From Paenibacillus roseus (GTDB lineage: Bacteria; Bacillota; Bacilli; Paenibacillales; Paenibacillaceae): 61,002 bases of DNA. The notes under the pieces were generated by a model. The model did not search any database. It had not been told where the DNA came from and was given only the letters and a program-made list of their open reading frames with translations. The stretch is taken from assembly GCF_016424485.1 (NCBI RefSeq), contig NZ_JAELUP010000033.1, positions 1-61,002 on the forward strand, given 5' to 3'. Below, in pieces: positions 35,465 to 44,784 of the stretch; position 1 is the stretch's first letter, and each line of letters opens with the position of its first letter. The position numbers and the translations under genes are program-made.

Positions 35465-36166
35465 TTAGGCTTGTACAAATAGTTTGATGGAAGTGACCTC
35501 GTTATTTTGCGGATCAAGGTCCAGCTTTAGAAAAGCTCCTTCAGCCTTGTAGCCCAGCGTATACGTGTTATGGTTGCTTGGCTTGCCCAAAGCTTTGATA
35601 GCCTCCTCGCCTTGCTGGCCGACTTTTAGCCCGTTCAGGTTCGTCTTCACTTCCGGGTCGAAAATCTCCACGAATTTAACTTTGTTTTTGGTATCAAATC
35701 CAACCCAGAAACCTTTGTATTCACTCACATAGCTCGTTTCCTTCTGTTCTTCCATCGCGAATTCATCGTCGGCTTTGCCAAATAGGGCAATGACTGAATC
35801 CTTTGTATCTCCAATCGCAATCCCCAGCAGTTTCGGGGACTTCGTGTTCCAGCTTTTGTCTTTGTCATTCTTGCTCTTGCCAGCTTTCTCCTGCGCGCTT
35901 GCAGCAGTTTCGCCGGTTCCAGACGTCTTGGGATTGTCCTCTGGCGGGGTAATCGTGTCGGAGGGATCCGGTTTGTTATTTTGATTGTTATAAACCTGCT
36001 GCGGGCTGCTTTGACCCTCCCCGTTGAGCGGTTCGGTCGTATGTACGGTTTCTGCTATCTGATCTTCAGCCGAATTCAGAGGCGGTTGAGCTGCAGATGA
36101 GCAACCTGCGGCGAGCGCAAGGCTTATGACAGCAGGAACAACCCAAAGTACAGATTTGTTCTTCAT
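35465..36166 (-). CDS. Lipoprotein of unknown function
   Basis: 233 aa. Lipobox LAAGC with Cys22. Residues about 25-105 are a Ser/Thr/Pro/Asn-rich linker. The C-terminal half has two similar units (IAIGDTKDSVIALFGKADD and LKVGQQGEEAIKALGKPSN), each followed by a beta pattern about the shape of a SmpA/BamE or DUF4309-like fold. Anchored outside the membrane; role not known. AAGGAGG precedes the ATG. Confidence 0.75.
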   Translation of the reverse strand: MKNKSVLWVVPAVISLALAAGCSSAAQPPLNSAEDQIAETVHTTEPLNGEGQSSPQQVYNNQNNKPDPSDTITPPEDNPKTSGTGETAASAQEKAGKSKNDKDKSWNTKSPKLLGIAIGDTKDSVIALFGKADDEFAMEEQKETSYVSEYKGFWVGFDTKNKVKFVEIFDPEVKTNLNGLKVGQQGEEAIKALGKPSNHNTYTLGYKAEGAFLKLDLDPQNNEVTSIKLFVQA

Positions 36167-36399
36167 AGAGAAGGATACCTCCTTGCTGCATCGATGTGCG
36201 TATGCTTACTATACTTAGACGATAAAAGTGACAAAAAGTTTCATTAATTTTTGCTTGGCCCCACATAAAACGCGGAAATCTATCATTTTGGGGGAAGTTC
36301 AAAAATAAAGCGCTTAACGTGAAGGAATAAGTTGCGGAAAGGTTGTATCTATGGTAATTTAACGAAAAGAATTGTAGGAATTGAAGGGAACGTGAACAT

Positions 36400-36969
36400 A
36401 TGGACATTTTAAAAGAGAGAATACTTCGTGAGGCGTCCATTCTGACCAGCGATGTGCTGAAACTGGATGGAGTGCTGAATCATCAGGTTGATCCGGAGCT
36501 GACGATGCTGATGGGGCAGGAATTTGCCCGGCGTTTTTCGGGGGAGAACATTACGAAGGTCATCACTGTGGAGTCCTCAGGCATCCCGATCGCCTTTGCG
36601 ACAGCGCTGACTTTGAATGTGCCGCTGCTATTTGCCCGCCGCAAAAAAACGTTGATTGCCGAGCCTGATGCGCTGAGCGAGCGTGTCCCTTCATTTACAA
36701 AAGGCATCGTAACGGATATTATGGTATCACGACAGTATTTAGGCGATGGAGATCGCGTGCTGTTCATAGACGATATTATCGCCAACGGTGATGCGGCGCG
36801 CGGGTTGCTTAAAATTATTGAACGCTCCGGCGCGAGCCTGGTCGGACTTGGCATCGCTGTAGAGAAGGCGTTCCAGGCCGGAGGCCGTACGATCCGGGAG
36901 CAGGGAATCCGGGTAGAATCGCTCGTACGCATCGCTTCACTGGAAGGCGGCGCCATTTCTTTCTTATAA
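36400..36969 (+). CDS. xpt: Xanthine phosphoribosyltransferase
   Basis: 189-aa purine salvage enzyme converting xanthine and PRPP to XMP. The PRPP-binding motif is VLFIDDIIANGDAA; KVITVESSGIPIAFATA and ALSERVPSFTKG match Bacillus Xpt along the full length. The upstream 230 bases contain no recognisable purine riboswitch, unlike B. subtilis xpt-pbuX, and no pbuX follows. Confidence 0.92.
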   Translation: MDILKERILREASILTSDVLKLDGVLNHQVDPELTMLMGQEFARRFSGENITKVITVESSGIPIAFATALTLNVPLLFARRKKTLIAEPDALSERVPSFTKGIVTDIMVSRQYLGDGDRVLFIDDIIANGDAARGLLKIIERSGASLVGLGIAVEKAFQAGGRTIREQGIRVESLVRIASLEGGAISFL

Positions 36970-37059
36970 GTTAGAGTTTCCAGAGATTCATCTCTTTCCA
37001 CGGCGGATGTTTTCATCTATAATAACAAGTAATTGGCGTAAAAAGGGAGGCAGAGGGAT

Positions 37060-37386
37060 ATGGATAAATTGGAAATCGCGCCAGAATTTTTTTATGCAAA
37101 ATTGTCCGATGCCAAAACTCATTTCGAGCGTGCTCTCGATTGCAAGCATACCGAATTTGATACTTTGTACCCGTATATGATCGAGCATCCGCAATTTTTT
37201 TGGTATAAACGTTATGTCGCATGGTCTGAACTGTTAACCGTTGTGAAGTTGTCCGAGGAATTGCAGTTGAATTGGCGTGACCAGTTCACCGAGCGACAGA
37301 GCGAATATATTGCGAATCGTGTGATGTCTTCGCGTGTTCTGGATGAATGGTATGAAACCAATGATTCCAAGGAGCATGTAGGTTGA
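37060..37386 (+). CDS. Small conserved-looking protein, unknown
   Basis: 108-aa soluble acidic protein (MDKLEIAPEFFYAKLSDAKT at the start), rich in aromatic and charged residues and predicted mostly helical. GGGAGG is 11 bases upstream. I recognise no family. A terminator follows at 37418. Confidence 0.65.
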   Translation: MDKLEIAPEFFYAKLSDAKTHFERALDCKHTEFDTLYPYMIEHPQFFWYKRYVAWSELLTVVKLSEELQLNWRDQFTERQSEYIANRVMSSRVLDEWYETNDSKEHVG

Positions 37387-37417
37387 GCGGATTGCAAGGC
37401 GGAAATATACAATAGGG

Positions 37418-37456
37418 AGAGACCTAAAGGGCATGTGCGTCCCCAAGGTCTCTTTG
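37418..37456 (+). terminator. Terminator
   Basis: AGAGACCT (37418-37425) with AGGTCTCT (37446-37453), then TTGCTT. Ends the 108-aa gene, just before the next small gene. Confidence 0.7.
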
Positions 37457-37497
37457 CTTATCAACAGCGAGTAGATGGGGAGAAAGGAGTGAGATTT

Positions 37498-37713
37498 ATG
37501 ATTACAGATGAGCAGTTGAATGCTCTCAGGGTCCAGGGAACACTTGTCAGAGTAGTGCGGGATTATATGGAGCAAAACGATGTCATCGGTATCGTTGTGG
37601 CCTGGAGCGAGGATCAAGTGATGGTCCGCAAAAAAAGCCGCAGAATCGTCAAGCTGAGCCGTAATTATCGCTATGAACCGGCCTTGGAGGAACGAAGCGG
37701 TCCGGCGGAATAA
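37498..37713 (+). CDS. Small protein, 71 aa, unknown
   Basis: MITDEQLNALRVQGTLVRVV at the start, then a beta-rich basic centre (VMVRKKSRRIVKLSR). Its pattern (VxGxxVAWSxDxVMVRKKSRRIVKL) suggests a small SH3/OB-like barrel, possibly nucleic-acid binding, but this is a guess. AAAGGAG precedes ATG 37498 by nine bases. A longer frame upstream overlaps the terminator and is rejected. Confidence 0.65.
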   Translation: MITDEQLNALRVQGTLVRVVRDYMEQNDVIGIVVAWSEDQVMVRKKSRRIVKLSRNYRYEPALEERSGPAE

Positions 37714-37747
37714 GCAGGTGGTTATCAACGATTTATAGGAGCAACAA

Positions 37748-37784
37748 GGCTTTTCCGTCGAAGGATGGTAAAGTCGTCTGCATT
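37748..37784 (+). repeat. Short structured repeat, copy 2
   Basis: GCTTTT, hairpin CCGTC-GAAG-GATGG, then TAAAGTCGTCTGC; partner of 29044-29083. The base change in the stem keeps pairing as G-T. Confidence 0.5.
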
Positions 37785-37787
37785 TAA

Positions 37788-37815
37788 TTTACAATTAAAG
37801 CGCTATCACTATAAT
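37788..37815 (+). promoter_or_regulatory. Promoter with internal cre site
   Basis: TTTACA (37788-37793), 16-base spacer, TATAAT (37810-37815). The spacer holds TTAAAGCGCTATCA (37795-37808), which matches the CcpA cre consensus except for its second base. Placement between -35 and -10 predicts glucose repression of the downstream sugar transporter. The leader to the first gene is about 230 bases and AT-rich. Confidence 0.7.
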
Positions 37816-37920
37816 ATATATAGGTTTTATTTTAAATTGGTTGGAAACTATATGTTAAATAAAATAACATTTATAATTATATTGATGTATCTAATCATGA
37901 AATATAACACTCCATGTTGT

Positions 37921-37935
37921 TGTGAAACGTTTACA
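37921..37935 (+). promoter_or_regulatory. LacI-type palindrome in the leader
   Basis: TGTGAAACGTTTACA, a near palindrome centred on ACGT, resembles LacI/GalR or a weak cre operator. It lies 120 bases before the solute-binding protein gene. The flanking 37714-38054 contains no gene. Confidence 0.4.
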
Positions 37936-38054
37936 TAATCGGGTTTAGATAATTTTATCCCCCGAATAGAAGTTTATCTCCTTACCAAATACGGCCGCTC
38001 TTCCTACAATTAAGATGTACCTTAAACCAACCGATCTTAAGGAGGTCTTGGAAC

Positions 38055-39434
38055 ATGAAGAAAAGTTTGGTGCTGCTGATCTCGCTGATCTTCGTTGCAG
38101 CCTCGCTGCTCGCGGCCTGCGGCACAGGCGGCAACGCGAGTAAGCCAGGCAACGATGGCCAGCAAACCGCGGGCAACGGGGAGGGGAACGGCAAGACAAA
38201 TAACGAGCCGTTCGAAATTACAATTCGGCATACTCAGGTAGGGGAGTCCAAGAAATTCCGTCTGGGTTTGCTGGAGGATGTAGTGAAAAAGACAGAAGCT
38301 GCCGTTCCAGGCCTGAAGATCAAGCTCGACGGCGTGGACGGAGAAGTGAACCGCAAGGAAAGATTAAGGGGAGAGATGGCAGCCGGCAAACCGCCGGAAG
38401 TTTTCGATGTTATGGGCAGTCCGGATGCTGAGCTGTATGCGAAGGAAGGTCTGATGCTGGATCTGACTCCAATTCTTGATGAATTGGGACTTACGGACAA
38501 ATTTACAACACTTGTGCCATTCACGCACGGCGGCAAAATATACGGGATCCCAATTGGCGGTTCCATTGAAGGCTACTTCTATAATAAAGAGTATTTCGAG
38601 CAAAAGGGCTATCAAATTCCGAAGACGTTGACTGAATTGGAGGCGCTTGCAGAGAAAATCAAGGCTGAAGGCAAATTTCCGTTCGCCCAAGCTTCCAAAG
38701 ACGCCTGGATTCCCCTTATGACAACAAACAATTTGTGGTCTTACTATGCGGGTCCGGAAATCACGTACGGCTTCAAGACTGGAGAGTCCAAATGGACGGA
38801 TGAGAACATCGTCAAGGCAGTAGCCAAGCATCAGGAATGGGTGCAGAAAGGCTACTTCAAAAAAGGCGAGCTGGGCTTTGAATATGCCGATATGCGAAAT
38901 CAGGTTATTACCGGCGAAGCCATTATGATGATGGATGGCTCATGGGCGAACTCGGTATTCCGAGATCCCGAGCAGGCAGGCAATATGGTGGGCAAGATTG
39001 GCTTCTTCAACATGCCGCCGGTCCATGCAGGCGACCCGGTAGTTGTTATGCAGGATGCCAACAACGGCTATGGCTTTTCCAGCGCAGTAGCCAAAGATTC
39101 TCGCAAGCTTCAGGCTGTGAAGGAATTTATCCGCCACATGTGGACAGAAGAGATGCAGCTTCGGGGGTTGAAGGAGGACGGCGTGCTGCCGGCGATGAAG
39201 ATGGATCTGAATCAAATGAAAACCGTATCCGATGATCCGCTGATGCAGGATATATTCAAAGCGACAAGCGAAATCGGCACTTCCTTCCCGGCGTTCGACG
39301 CCTTGGTGCAGGCGGAGGTCAATACCTCGCTCAGCACCGGTATCCAGCAGGTCATCAGCGGGGAGATTGATCCGGCGAAGATGCTGGCTAATTTACAGGC
39401 TGTGCAGGATGCGGCCAACCAGGCTGCTCAATAG
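38055..39434 (+). CDS. Sugar ABC transporter solute-binding lipoprotein
   Basis: 459 aa. Lipobox LLAAC with Cys22, then a Gly/Asn-rich linker and a family 1 extracellular solute-binding domain (EVFDVMGSPDAELYAKEGL, PIGGSIEGYFYNKEYFEQ, GEAIMMMDGSW). AAGGAGG precedes ATG 38055. Delivers an oligosaccharide to the two permeases that follow; the ATPase (probably a shared MsmX-type) is not encoded here. The sugar is not known; the nearby NagZ suggests an amino-sugar compound. Confidence 0.88.
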   Translation: MKKSLVLLISLIFVAASLLAACGTGGNASKPGNDGQQTAGNGEGNGKTNNEPFEITIRHTQVGESKKFRLGLLEDVVKKTEAAVPGLKIKLDGVDGEVNRKERLRGEMAAGKPPEVFDVMGSPDAELYAKEGLMLDLTPILDELGLTDKFTTLVPFTHGGKIYGIPIGGSIEGYFYNKEYFEQKGYQIPKTLTELEALAEKIKAEGKFPFAQASKDAWIPLMTTNNLWSYYAGPEITYGFKTGESKWTDENIVKAVAKHQEWVQKGYFKKGELGFEYADMRNQVITGEAIMMMDGSWANSVFRDPEQAGNMVGKIGFFNMPPVHAGDPVVVMQDANNGYGFSSAVAKDSRKLQAVKEFIRHMWTEEMQLRGLKEDGVLPAMKMDLNQMKTVSDDPLMQDIFKATSEIGTSFPAFDALVQAEVNTSLSTGIQQVISGEIDPAKMLANLQAVQDAANQAAQ

Positions 39435-39458
39435 GCTCAGTTGTTGATGTGATGATCA

Positions 39459-39499
39459 GGGCGTCACCCGCCTTAACATATGTGGGGGCGCCCTTTTTT
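39459..39499 (+). terminator. Attenuator-like hairpin inside ABC operon
   Basis: GGGCG (39459-39463) with CGCCC (39489-39493), an inner CCC/GGG pairing, then TTTTTT. Between the binding-protein and permease genes it would allow more binding protein than permease. Confidence 0.65.
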
Positions 39500-39542
39500 C
39501 CAAAACAAGCCTGTGGTCTTTACCCATTATGCGGAGGTTCCA

Positions 39543-40427
39543 ATGAATAAAGCGCTTAGAAATCCTCTGGTTTATATTCTATTTGTCTTGCCGGCATTTA
39601 TTTTGTTTATCGCGTTTTTTATATATCCGATTTTGACGGCGGTGAACAACAGCCTGACGAGTTGGAATGGCATCTCCAAAACGATGTCTTATATCGGAAT
39701 GGACAATTACGCTACAGCCGTTCAGGATAAAATTTTCTGGAAGTCCGCTCGCAATAACGTGTACTTTATATTATTTTCCTGCCTCGTCCAGGTTCCAGCA
39801 ATTGTGTTCTTCTCCCTGCTCATTGCCAATGTGAGGAAGCTTAAAAATTTGTACAAGACCGCGGTTTTTCTCCCTTCAATTATGTCTACGGCAGTCATCG
39901 GAATTTTATGGGGGTTCATTTACAATCCGGACTTTGGGTTGATGAACGAATTCCTTGGCCTGTTTGGCATTCAGCCGATTTATTGGCTGTCAGACAGAAA
40001 CTGGGCAATGATCGCAATTCTGATTACGAATGCCTGGCAATGGACCGGATTTTATATTGTGATGGTATTGGCTGCCATTCTGTCTATTCCGAGAGAACTG
40101 GATGAAGCGGCGGCTATTGACGGGGCATCGGGCATACAGAGGGCATTTAAAATTACGCTGCCGCTCATTATGCCGATTATTTCGGTTGTTGTGATGCTCA
40201 GTATTGCCGGTGCGATGAAAGCGGCCGATATCGTACTCGTTATGACCAAAGGAGGACCGGCCGGCTCGACGGATGTCATGGCGACGTATATGATCCGTTA
40301 CGCGATTACAAGCTTCAAGCATGGCTTCGGCAATGCGATCGCCGTGTTGATTTTTGTATTCACAATGGTCATTACGGTGCTGTACCAGTTCCTCATCGTC
40401 AGACGGACAGAAAGGATTGAATATTGA
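39543..40427 (+). CDS. Sugar ABC permease, MalF/UgpA type
   Basis: 294 aa with six hydrophobic segments. The EAA loop is ELDEAAAIDGASGIQRAFKITLPLI. Start ATG 39543 with GGAGG upstream. Partner of the next permease; overlaps its start by one base. Confidence 0.9.
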   Translation: MNKALRNPLVYILFVLPAFILFIAFFIYPILTAVNNSLTSWNGISKTMSYIGMDNYATAVQDKIFWKSARNNVYFILFSCLVQVPAIVFFSLLIANVRKLKNLYKTAVFLPSIMSTAVIGILWGFIYNPDFGLMNEFLGLFGIQPIYWLSDRNWAMIAILITNAWQWTGFYIVMVLAAILSIPRELDEAAAIDGASGIQRAFKITLPLIMPIISVVVMLSIAGAMKAADIVLVMTKGGPAGSTDVMATYMIRYAITSFKHGFGNAIAVLIFVFTMVITVLYQFLIVRRTERIEY

Positions 40428-41254
40428 TGAGAACGTTCAAGAAGACGATTCCGCATATATTTCTGATGGGTTATCTCCTTGTGATTCTATATCCATTCCT
40501 GTTCGTCCTGTTCTCATCGGTCAAAACAAACAATCAGGAGATTGCGTCCAACCCGTTCGGGCTGCCTGTTTCCGTAACGTTCAACAATTATGTGAATGCC
40601 TGGGTCAATGCGAAAATCAACACGTATTTTTTCAACAGCTTGTACATTGGCGTGCTGGCTGCGTGTATTTCCATTCTGCTGGCTGCGATGCTGTCCTTTG
40701 CCATAACGCGAATGAGGTATAACCGGATCAGCAAAATCGTGTTCCAACTCATTCTGATTGGCATGCTCATCCCGAACAACGCGCTGCTGCTCCCGATTTA
40801 CGGAATGATGAGCAAGCTTGGCGTACTGGATACGCATATGGCGCTGCTGCTGCCTTATGTGGCCAATGCGATCCCGTTCACGGTCATTATTTTGGCGGCG
40901 TTCATGCGCTCGCTCCCGGGAGAAATTGAAGAGGCGGCTGTTATGGATGGATTGAGCTCTGCAGGGCTATTTGGTAAAATTATTATACCAATTACTATTC
41001 CTGCCATCGTTACGGTTTTTATTATTAACTTTCTGGGCAACTGGAACGAATTTTTGCTTGCGAACTACTTTCTTTCCAGCGATACACTGAAGACGCTGCC
41101 GGTGGGGATGGTTGGCTTCAGGGACGCCTACAATACAAACTACGCTCAGATGTCCGCGGGTATTGTGTTTAGCGTCCTCCCGGTAATTGTCATCTATGCC
41201 GTCTTGCAGAAAAAAATAATTGAAGGCGTAACAGCTGGCAGTGTCAAAGGATAG
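40427..41254 (+). CDS. Sugar ABC permease, MalG/UgpE type
   Basis: 275 aa, six hydrophobic segments, EAA loop EIEEAAVMDGLSSAGLFGKIIIPI. ATG 40427 shares one base with the previous stop (TGATG). AAAGGA upstream. With the previous gene it forms the membrane channel. Confidence 0.9.
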   Translation: MRTFKKTIPHIFLMGYLLVILYPFLFVLFSSVKTNNQEIASNPFGLPVSVTFNNYVNAWVNAKINTYFFNSLYIGVLAACISILLAAMLSFAITRMRYNRISKIVFQLILIGMLIPNNALLLPIYGMMSKLGVLDTHMALLLPYVANAIPFTVIILAAFMRSLPGEIEEAAVMDGLSSAGLFGKIIIPITIPAIVTVFIINFLGNWNEFLLANYFLSSDTLKTLPVGMVGFRDAYNTNYAQMSAGIVFSVLPVIVIYAVLQKKIIEGVTAGSVKG

Positions 41255-41311
41255 CCGCAGGATCAAGTGCCGGGCAGGCATCATGACACCCGCGTATCTG
41301 CCAGTATACCG

Positions 41312-43153
41312 ATGGGGAGCTGCTGCTGCTTGAATCTGCGAATCAAAGTGATGACGGCTTTTTTGTCGCTCGTTATAATCCCTTTGTTCATTCTTGGGAT
41401 CATTACCTTTATCGTAACGTTCCGATCGATTGAGCTGAAGTATGCTCAGCAGGCCGAATATTCTCTTAAGGCGATCGGATACAGCATTAGAGGAGTTTTC
41501 AATGAAATCAATAATTTGACTGACAACGGCATTGCCAAGGGGGTGTTTCAGGAGGCGTTGATGGCCAGCGACCCGAATAGCCAGGATTTGACCGCTACGA
41601 CGCAGCTCGAGCTGAACGCCAACCAGAAAAATTTCCGCTCGCTGCTGTATACGCACCCGGCCATTGACTATGCGTTTTTGTATCATGCGTACAGCAACCA
41701 AGGGCCAAGCGTGATCACAATCTTTAACAAAGAGAATTTCCAGACGCTTCCTTATGAGAAGTTCAGGGAGCATCCGCTGTACAATGAAGTCATTTCGCTG
41801 AACGGCATGCCCAAATGGATAGCCCCTTACGAATACCAGGATTTGACCGGGTCGGATAAGGTGTTTGCGCAAATTCGGCTGATCAAAAACTTGAGCAATT
41901 TTAAACGGGTCGGTATTCTGGTGGTCCAGATCAAAAACTGGGAGTTCGAAAAAATATTTCAAAATCTAAAGCTGGGCAGCGACATGAAAGATACCCGGTT
42001 TATGCTCGTCAATGATGAAGGACTCATCTTATATGATTATCAATCCGAGCTCGACGGACAACTCCTGCAATCTCATATTCAGTACAAACTGCATTTGGAC
42101 AATGACTATCAGAGCTTTAAGGAGGAATTCGCCGGGCAGGAGAGTGTTATTGCCGTTCATAAGCTGAACGGATACCCGTGGCGGCTTGTCTCGGTTACCT
42201 CCTGGCGCTACCTGTCCCAGGAAGTAGTCACCTTTGCCAAATGGTTTGCCGGCATTATCCTTGTCTGTGTGTTGACCGCGATGCTCTTTAATATTTTGTT
42301 CATAAACCGGATTACCGGCACAATCGGTGTTATCGTTCGGTTCATGCGCAAGGTGGAGAACGGCGATCTTGGCGCGCGTGTGGAGGAGAAGGGGGATGAT
42401 GAACTGTTGCTTTTGCAACAGGGGTTCAACAACCAGATGGATAAAATCAATGAGCTGTTCGAGCAGGTGAAGCGGGAGCAACTGCAAAAGGCCAATGCCG
42501 AGCTCAGGGTGCTGCAGGCGCAGATCAAACCGCATTTTCTGTTCAATACATTGGAATCTATCAATGTGCTGGCCGTTCAGAATGAAGGGAAGAAGGTCAG
42601 CGAGATGGTGTTGCGGCTGGCGAGCATTTTGCGAATCAGCATTCAGGACAAGGAAGAGATTGAGTTGGGTCTCGAGATTGAGCATTTGCGCAGCTACTTG
42701 GAAATTCAGAAATTCCGCTTCGAGGAACTGTTCGAGTATGAGATTGACATCCCTCAGGAAATGATGGGCTGCATGCTGCCCAAGCTGACCCTTCAGCCCC
42801 TGGTGGAAAATAGCATTCAGCACGGCTTTGAGGGCATAGATTATATCGGAAAAGTCAAGGTAACAGGGCGAATGGACAAGGACCGAATATTGCTGCAGGT
42901 GGAGGACAACGGCATTGGCATGACGAATGGGCAGCTCGCGGCCCTTTCCTATGTAGGAAAGGAGGACCCCGCTTTGCAAACCGTGCAGCCTTATCCAGGC
43001 CATGAGCGAAGGGGACTGGGCCTTAGGAGCGTCTCCGACAGGCTTCGGATTCGTTATGGCAGCAAGTACGGATTGTTCATATGCTCCATGCCGGGACAAC
43101 AGACCTTGATTCAGTGCGTCATTCCAAAACAGGAGTCGGGTGATGAGCGATGA
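41312..43153 (+). CDS. YesM-type sensor histidine kinase
   Basis: About 613 aa. A hydrophobic segment near the N terminus and a second near residues 310-330 enclose an extracellular cache-like sensor. HAMP follows, then the His_kinase block with QIKPHFLFNTLESINVLA (phosphorylated His) and an ATPase domain with VEDNGIGM and RRGLGLRSV. Start uncertain: ATG 41312 lacks a good Shine-Dalgarno; TTG 41330 has GGGGAG about ten bases upstream. Overlaps the response regulator (ATGA) and senses the transported sugar or its binding protein, by analogy. Confidence 0.88.
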   Translation: MGSCCCLNLRIKVMTAFLSLVIIPLFILGIITFIVTFRSIELKYAQQAEYSLKAIGYSIRGVFNEINNLTDNGIAKGVFQEALMASDPNSQDLTATTQLELNANQKNFRSLLYTHPAIDYAFLYHAYSNQGPSVITIFNKENFQTLPYEKFREHPLYNEVISLNGMPKWIAPYEYQDLTGSDKVFAQIRLIKNLSNFKRVGILVVQIKNWEFEKIFQNLKLGSDMKDTRFMLVNDEGLILYDYQSELDGQLLQSHIQYKLHLDNDYQSFKEEFAGQESVIAVHKLNGYPWRLVSVTSWRYLSQEVVTFAKWFAGIILVCVLTAMLFNILFINRITGTIGVIVRFMRKVENGDLGARVEEKGDDELLLLQQGFNNQMDKINELFEQVKREQLQKANAELRVLQAQIKPHFLFNTLESINVLAVQNEGKKVSEMVLRLASILRISIQDKEEIELGLEIEHLRSYLEIQKFRFEELFEYEIDIPQEMMGCMLPKLTLQPLVENSIQHGFEGIDYIGKVKVTGRMDKDRILLQVEDNGIGMTNGQLAALSYVGKEDPALQTVQPYPGHERRGLGLRSVSDRLRIRYGSKYGLFICSMPGQQTLIQCVIPKQESGDER

Positions 43154-44766
43154 AGCTGAAAGCTTTGCTGGTAGATGATGAGGTGCATATTCTCAACAAT
43201 CTGTCCAAGGTGCTTCCTTGGGCGGAAATGGGATTTGAGATTATCGGCCTGGCCAGGAGCGGCGTAGACGCGCTTGAGACTGCAATTTTACACCAGCCGG
43301 ATCTGATACTGAGCGACATTCGGATGCCGGTTATGGACGGCATTACCCTGGTGCGGCAGGTCAGGGAGCAGGGCTTGACCTGCGAGATTTTGCTGTTGTC
43401 GGGCTATCAGGAGTTTGAATATGCAAGAACGGCGCTCCGTTACGGAGTACGGGACTATATCTGCAAGCCGATCAACTATATGGAGTTGGAACAGACGGTA
43501 CAGGATATTGCAAGGCAAATCAATGAGCAGAAGAAGAGACAGGCAGCCGAGTTGCGTTTGCAGGAGGCGGCTGTACGGATTCAGGATACTCGTTTGCTTC
43601 ATGCGCTGCTGGGATTGGATCAGGAGACGGGTGCCGAGTTTGAAGAGGAGGGGGAAGCTGGGGAAAAGAACAGGTACGGCATTTTGCTTGTGGATCTGGA
43701 GGGGTATGCCCACCAGTCGATTATGTGGAAGATCCGCGACAGGAAAGCCTGGAATCTGCGTCTGACAACTGTTCTAAAAGACATGCTTGCTCCGCAGTTG
43801 GTATCCTGTACGGTGCTGCAACTGCGCGAGGGGGAATGGTGTGTCGTATTTGAAAATTCAATAGCAAAGGATGAAATGACGAGAGAAGAGATGAAGCCAG
43901 GCTACGAGCGGCTGCAGGCCGTTGTCAATGAGAAGGAAGGCATGATGATTCGAATGTGTGTGGAGAAAAGCCAGCTTTCCATGCGTGAGCTTGGTCCTGC
44001 TTATCAGCGGCTGCAGCAGATACTGATAAGGAGCGAGCCGGAGGAATGGTATTTGGATGCGGGCGCGAAGCAGTCTGAGTCTGGCCTCTTGAATTCGGGA
44101 GGTGCGCTGGATGCGACAGAACCGCAGTGGCTGTGGATTGAGCAGATCGGCAGCGGCCTGCGGGGCGGCAATCAGGAATTGCTTGCGCAGGTGATGAACG
44201 AGCTGAAATGTTATATCGGTCACTTGAACGAAGGCCAGGCCGGCAGGGTGGAGAAGGTATTGCATTATTTGCTCATTTATTTGCTTCGTGAAATGCGTGA
44301 GCTGCAAATGCTGTCCGGGGGACAGGAGGAAATGATCTGGCTGCGGCTGCAGGGAGCGTTGAGCCTCAAGGAGCTGCTGTCCCTGATTATGTCGCTGATT
44401 GAGCAAGCAAAAGAATCTCTGATGGGGAAAAAATCCTCTGAACGGCTGATGATGGCAGCTCAAAGTTACATTCAACAACATTTGGGGAAAGACTTTGGGA
44501 TTGAAGACATTGCTGACTATTTGGGAATCAGCTGCAGCTACTTCTGCCTGCTGTTCAAAAATTATTTTGGGGAAACTTTTGTCGAGCATCTGACCCGGCA
44601 GCGGATCGAAGCGGCCAAGAGCCTGCTCGGAGGCAGCGATAAGTCCATCACTCATATCGGATCTGTTGTTGGCTATCAGGAACGGCGCTATTTTACAAAA
44701 GTGTTTCAAAAATATACCGGCATGACCCCTTCGGAATACCGAATGAAGGAATCATCCGCAATCTGA
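43150..44766 (+). CDS. YesN-type AraC response regulator
   Basis: 538 aa. Receiver domain with DD at 9-10, Asp56 (LILSDIRMP) and the K in ICKPINYME. A long divergent middle region follows, then a C-terminal AraC pair of helix-turn-helices (IEDIADYLGISCSYFCLLFK and ITHIGSVVGYQERRYFTKVFQKYTGMTPSEYR). Likely activates the upstream ABC operon when phosphorylated by its kinase partner. Confidence 0.9.
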   Translation: MKLKALLVDDEVHILNNLSKVLPWAEMGFEIIGLARSGVDALETAILHQPDLILSDIRMPVMDGITLVRQVREQGLTCEILLLSGYQEFEYARTALRYGVRDYICKPINYMELEQTVQDIARQINEQKKRQAAELRLQEAAVRIQDTRLLHALLGLDQETGAEFEEEGEAGEKNRYGILLVDLEGYAHQSIMWKIRDRKAWNLRLTTVLKDMLAPQLVSCTVLQLREGEWCVVFENSIAKDEMTREEMKPGYERLQAVVNEKEGMMIRMCVEKSQLSMRELGPAYQRLQQILIRSEPEEWYLDAGAKQSESGLLNSGGALDATEPQWLWIEQIGSGLRGGNQELLAQVMNELKCYIGHLNEGQAGRVEKVLHYLLIYLLREMRELQMLSGGQEEMIWLRLQGALSLKELLSLIMSLIEQAKESLMGKKSSERLMMAAQSYIQQHLGKDFGIEDIADYLGISCSYFCLLFKNYFGETFVEHLTRQRIEAAKSLLGGSDKSITHIGSVVGYQERRYFTKVFQKYTGMTPSEYRMKESSAI

Positions 44767-44784
44767 ATAAGAAGGTGAGAGGAA

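Noticed and set aside
36170..36399. Guanine riboswitch before xpt
   Set aside because: None of the conserved purine-aptamer loop sequences is present.
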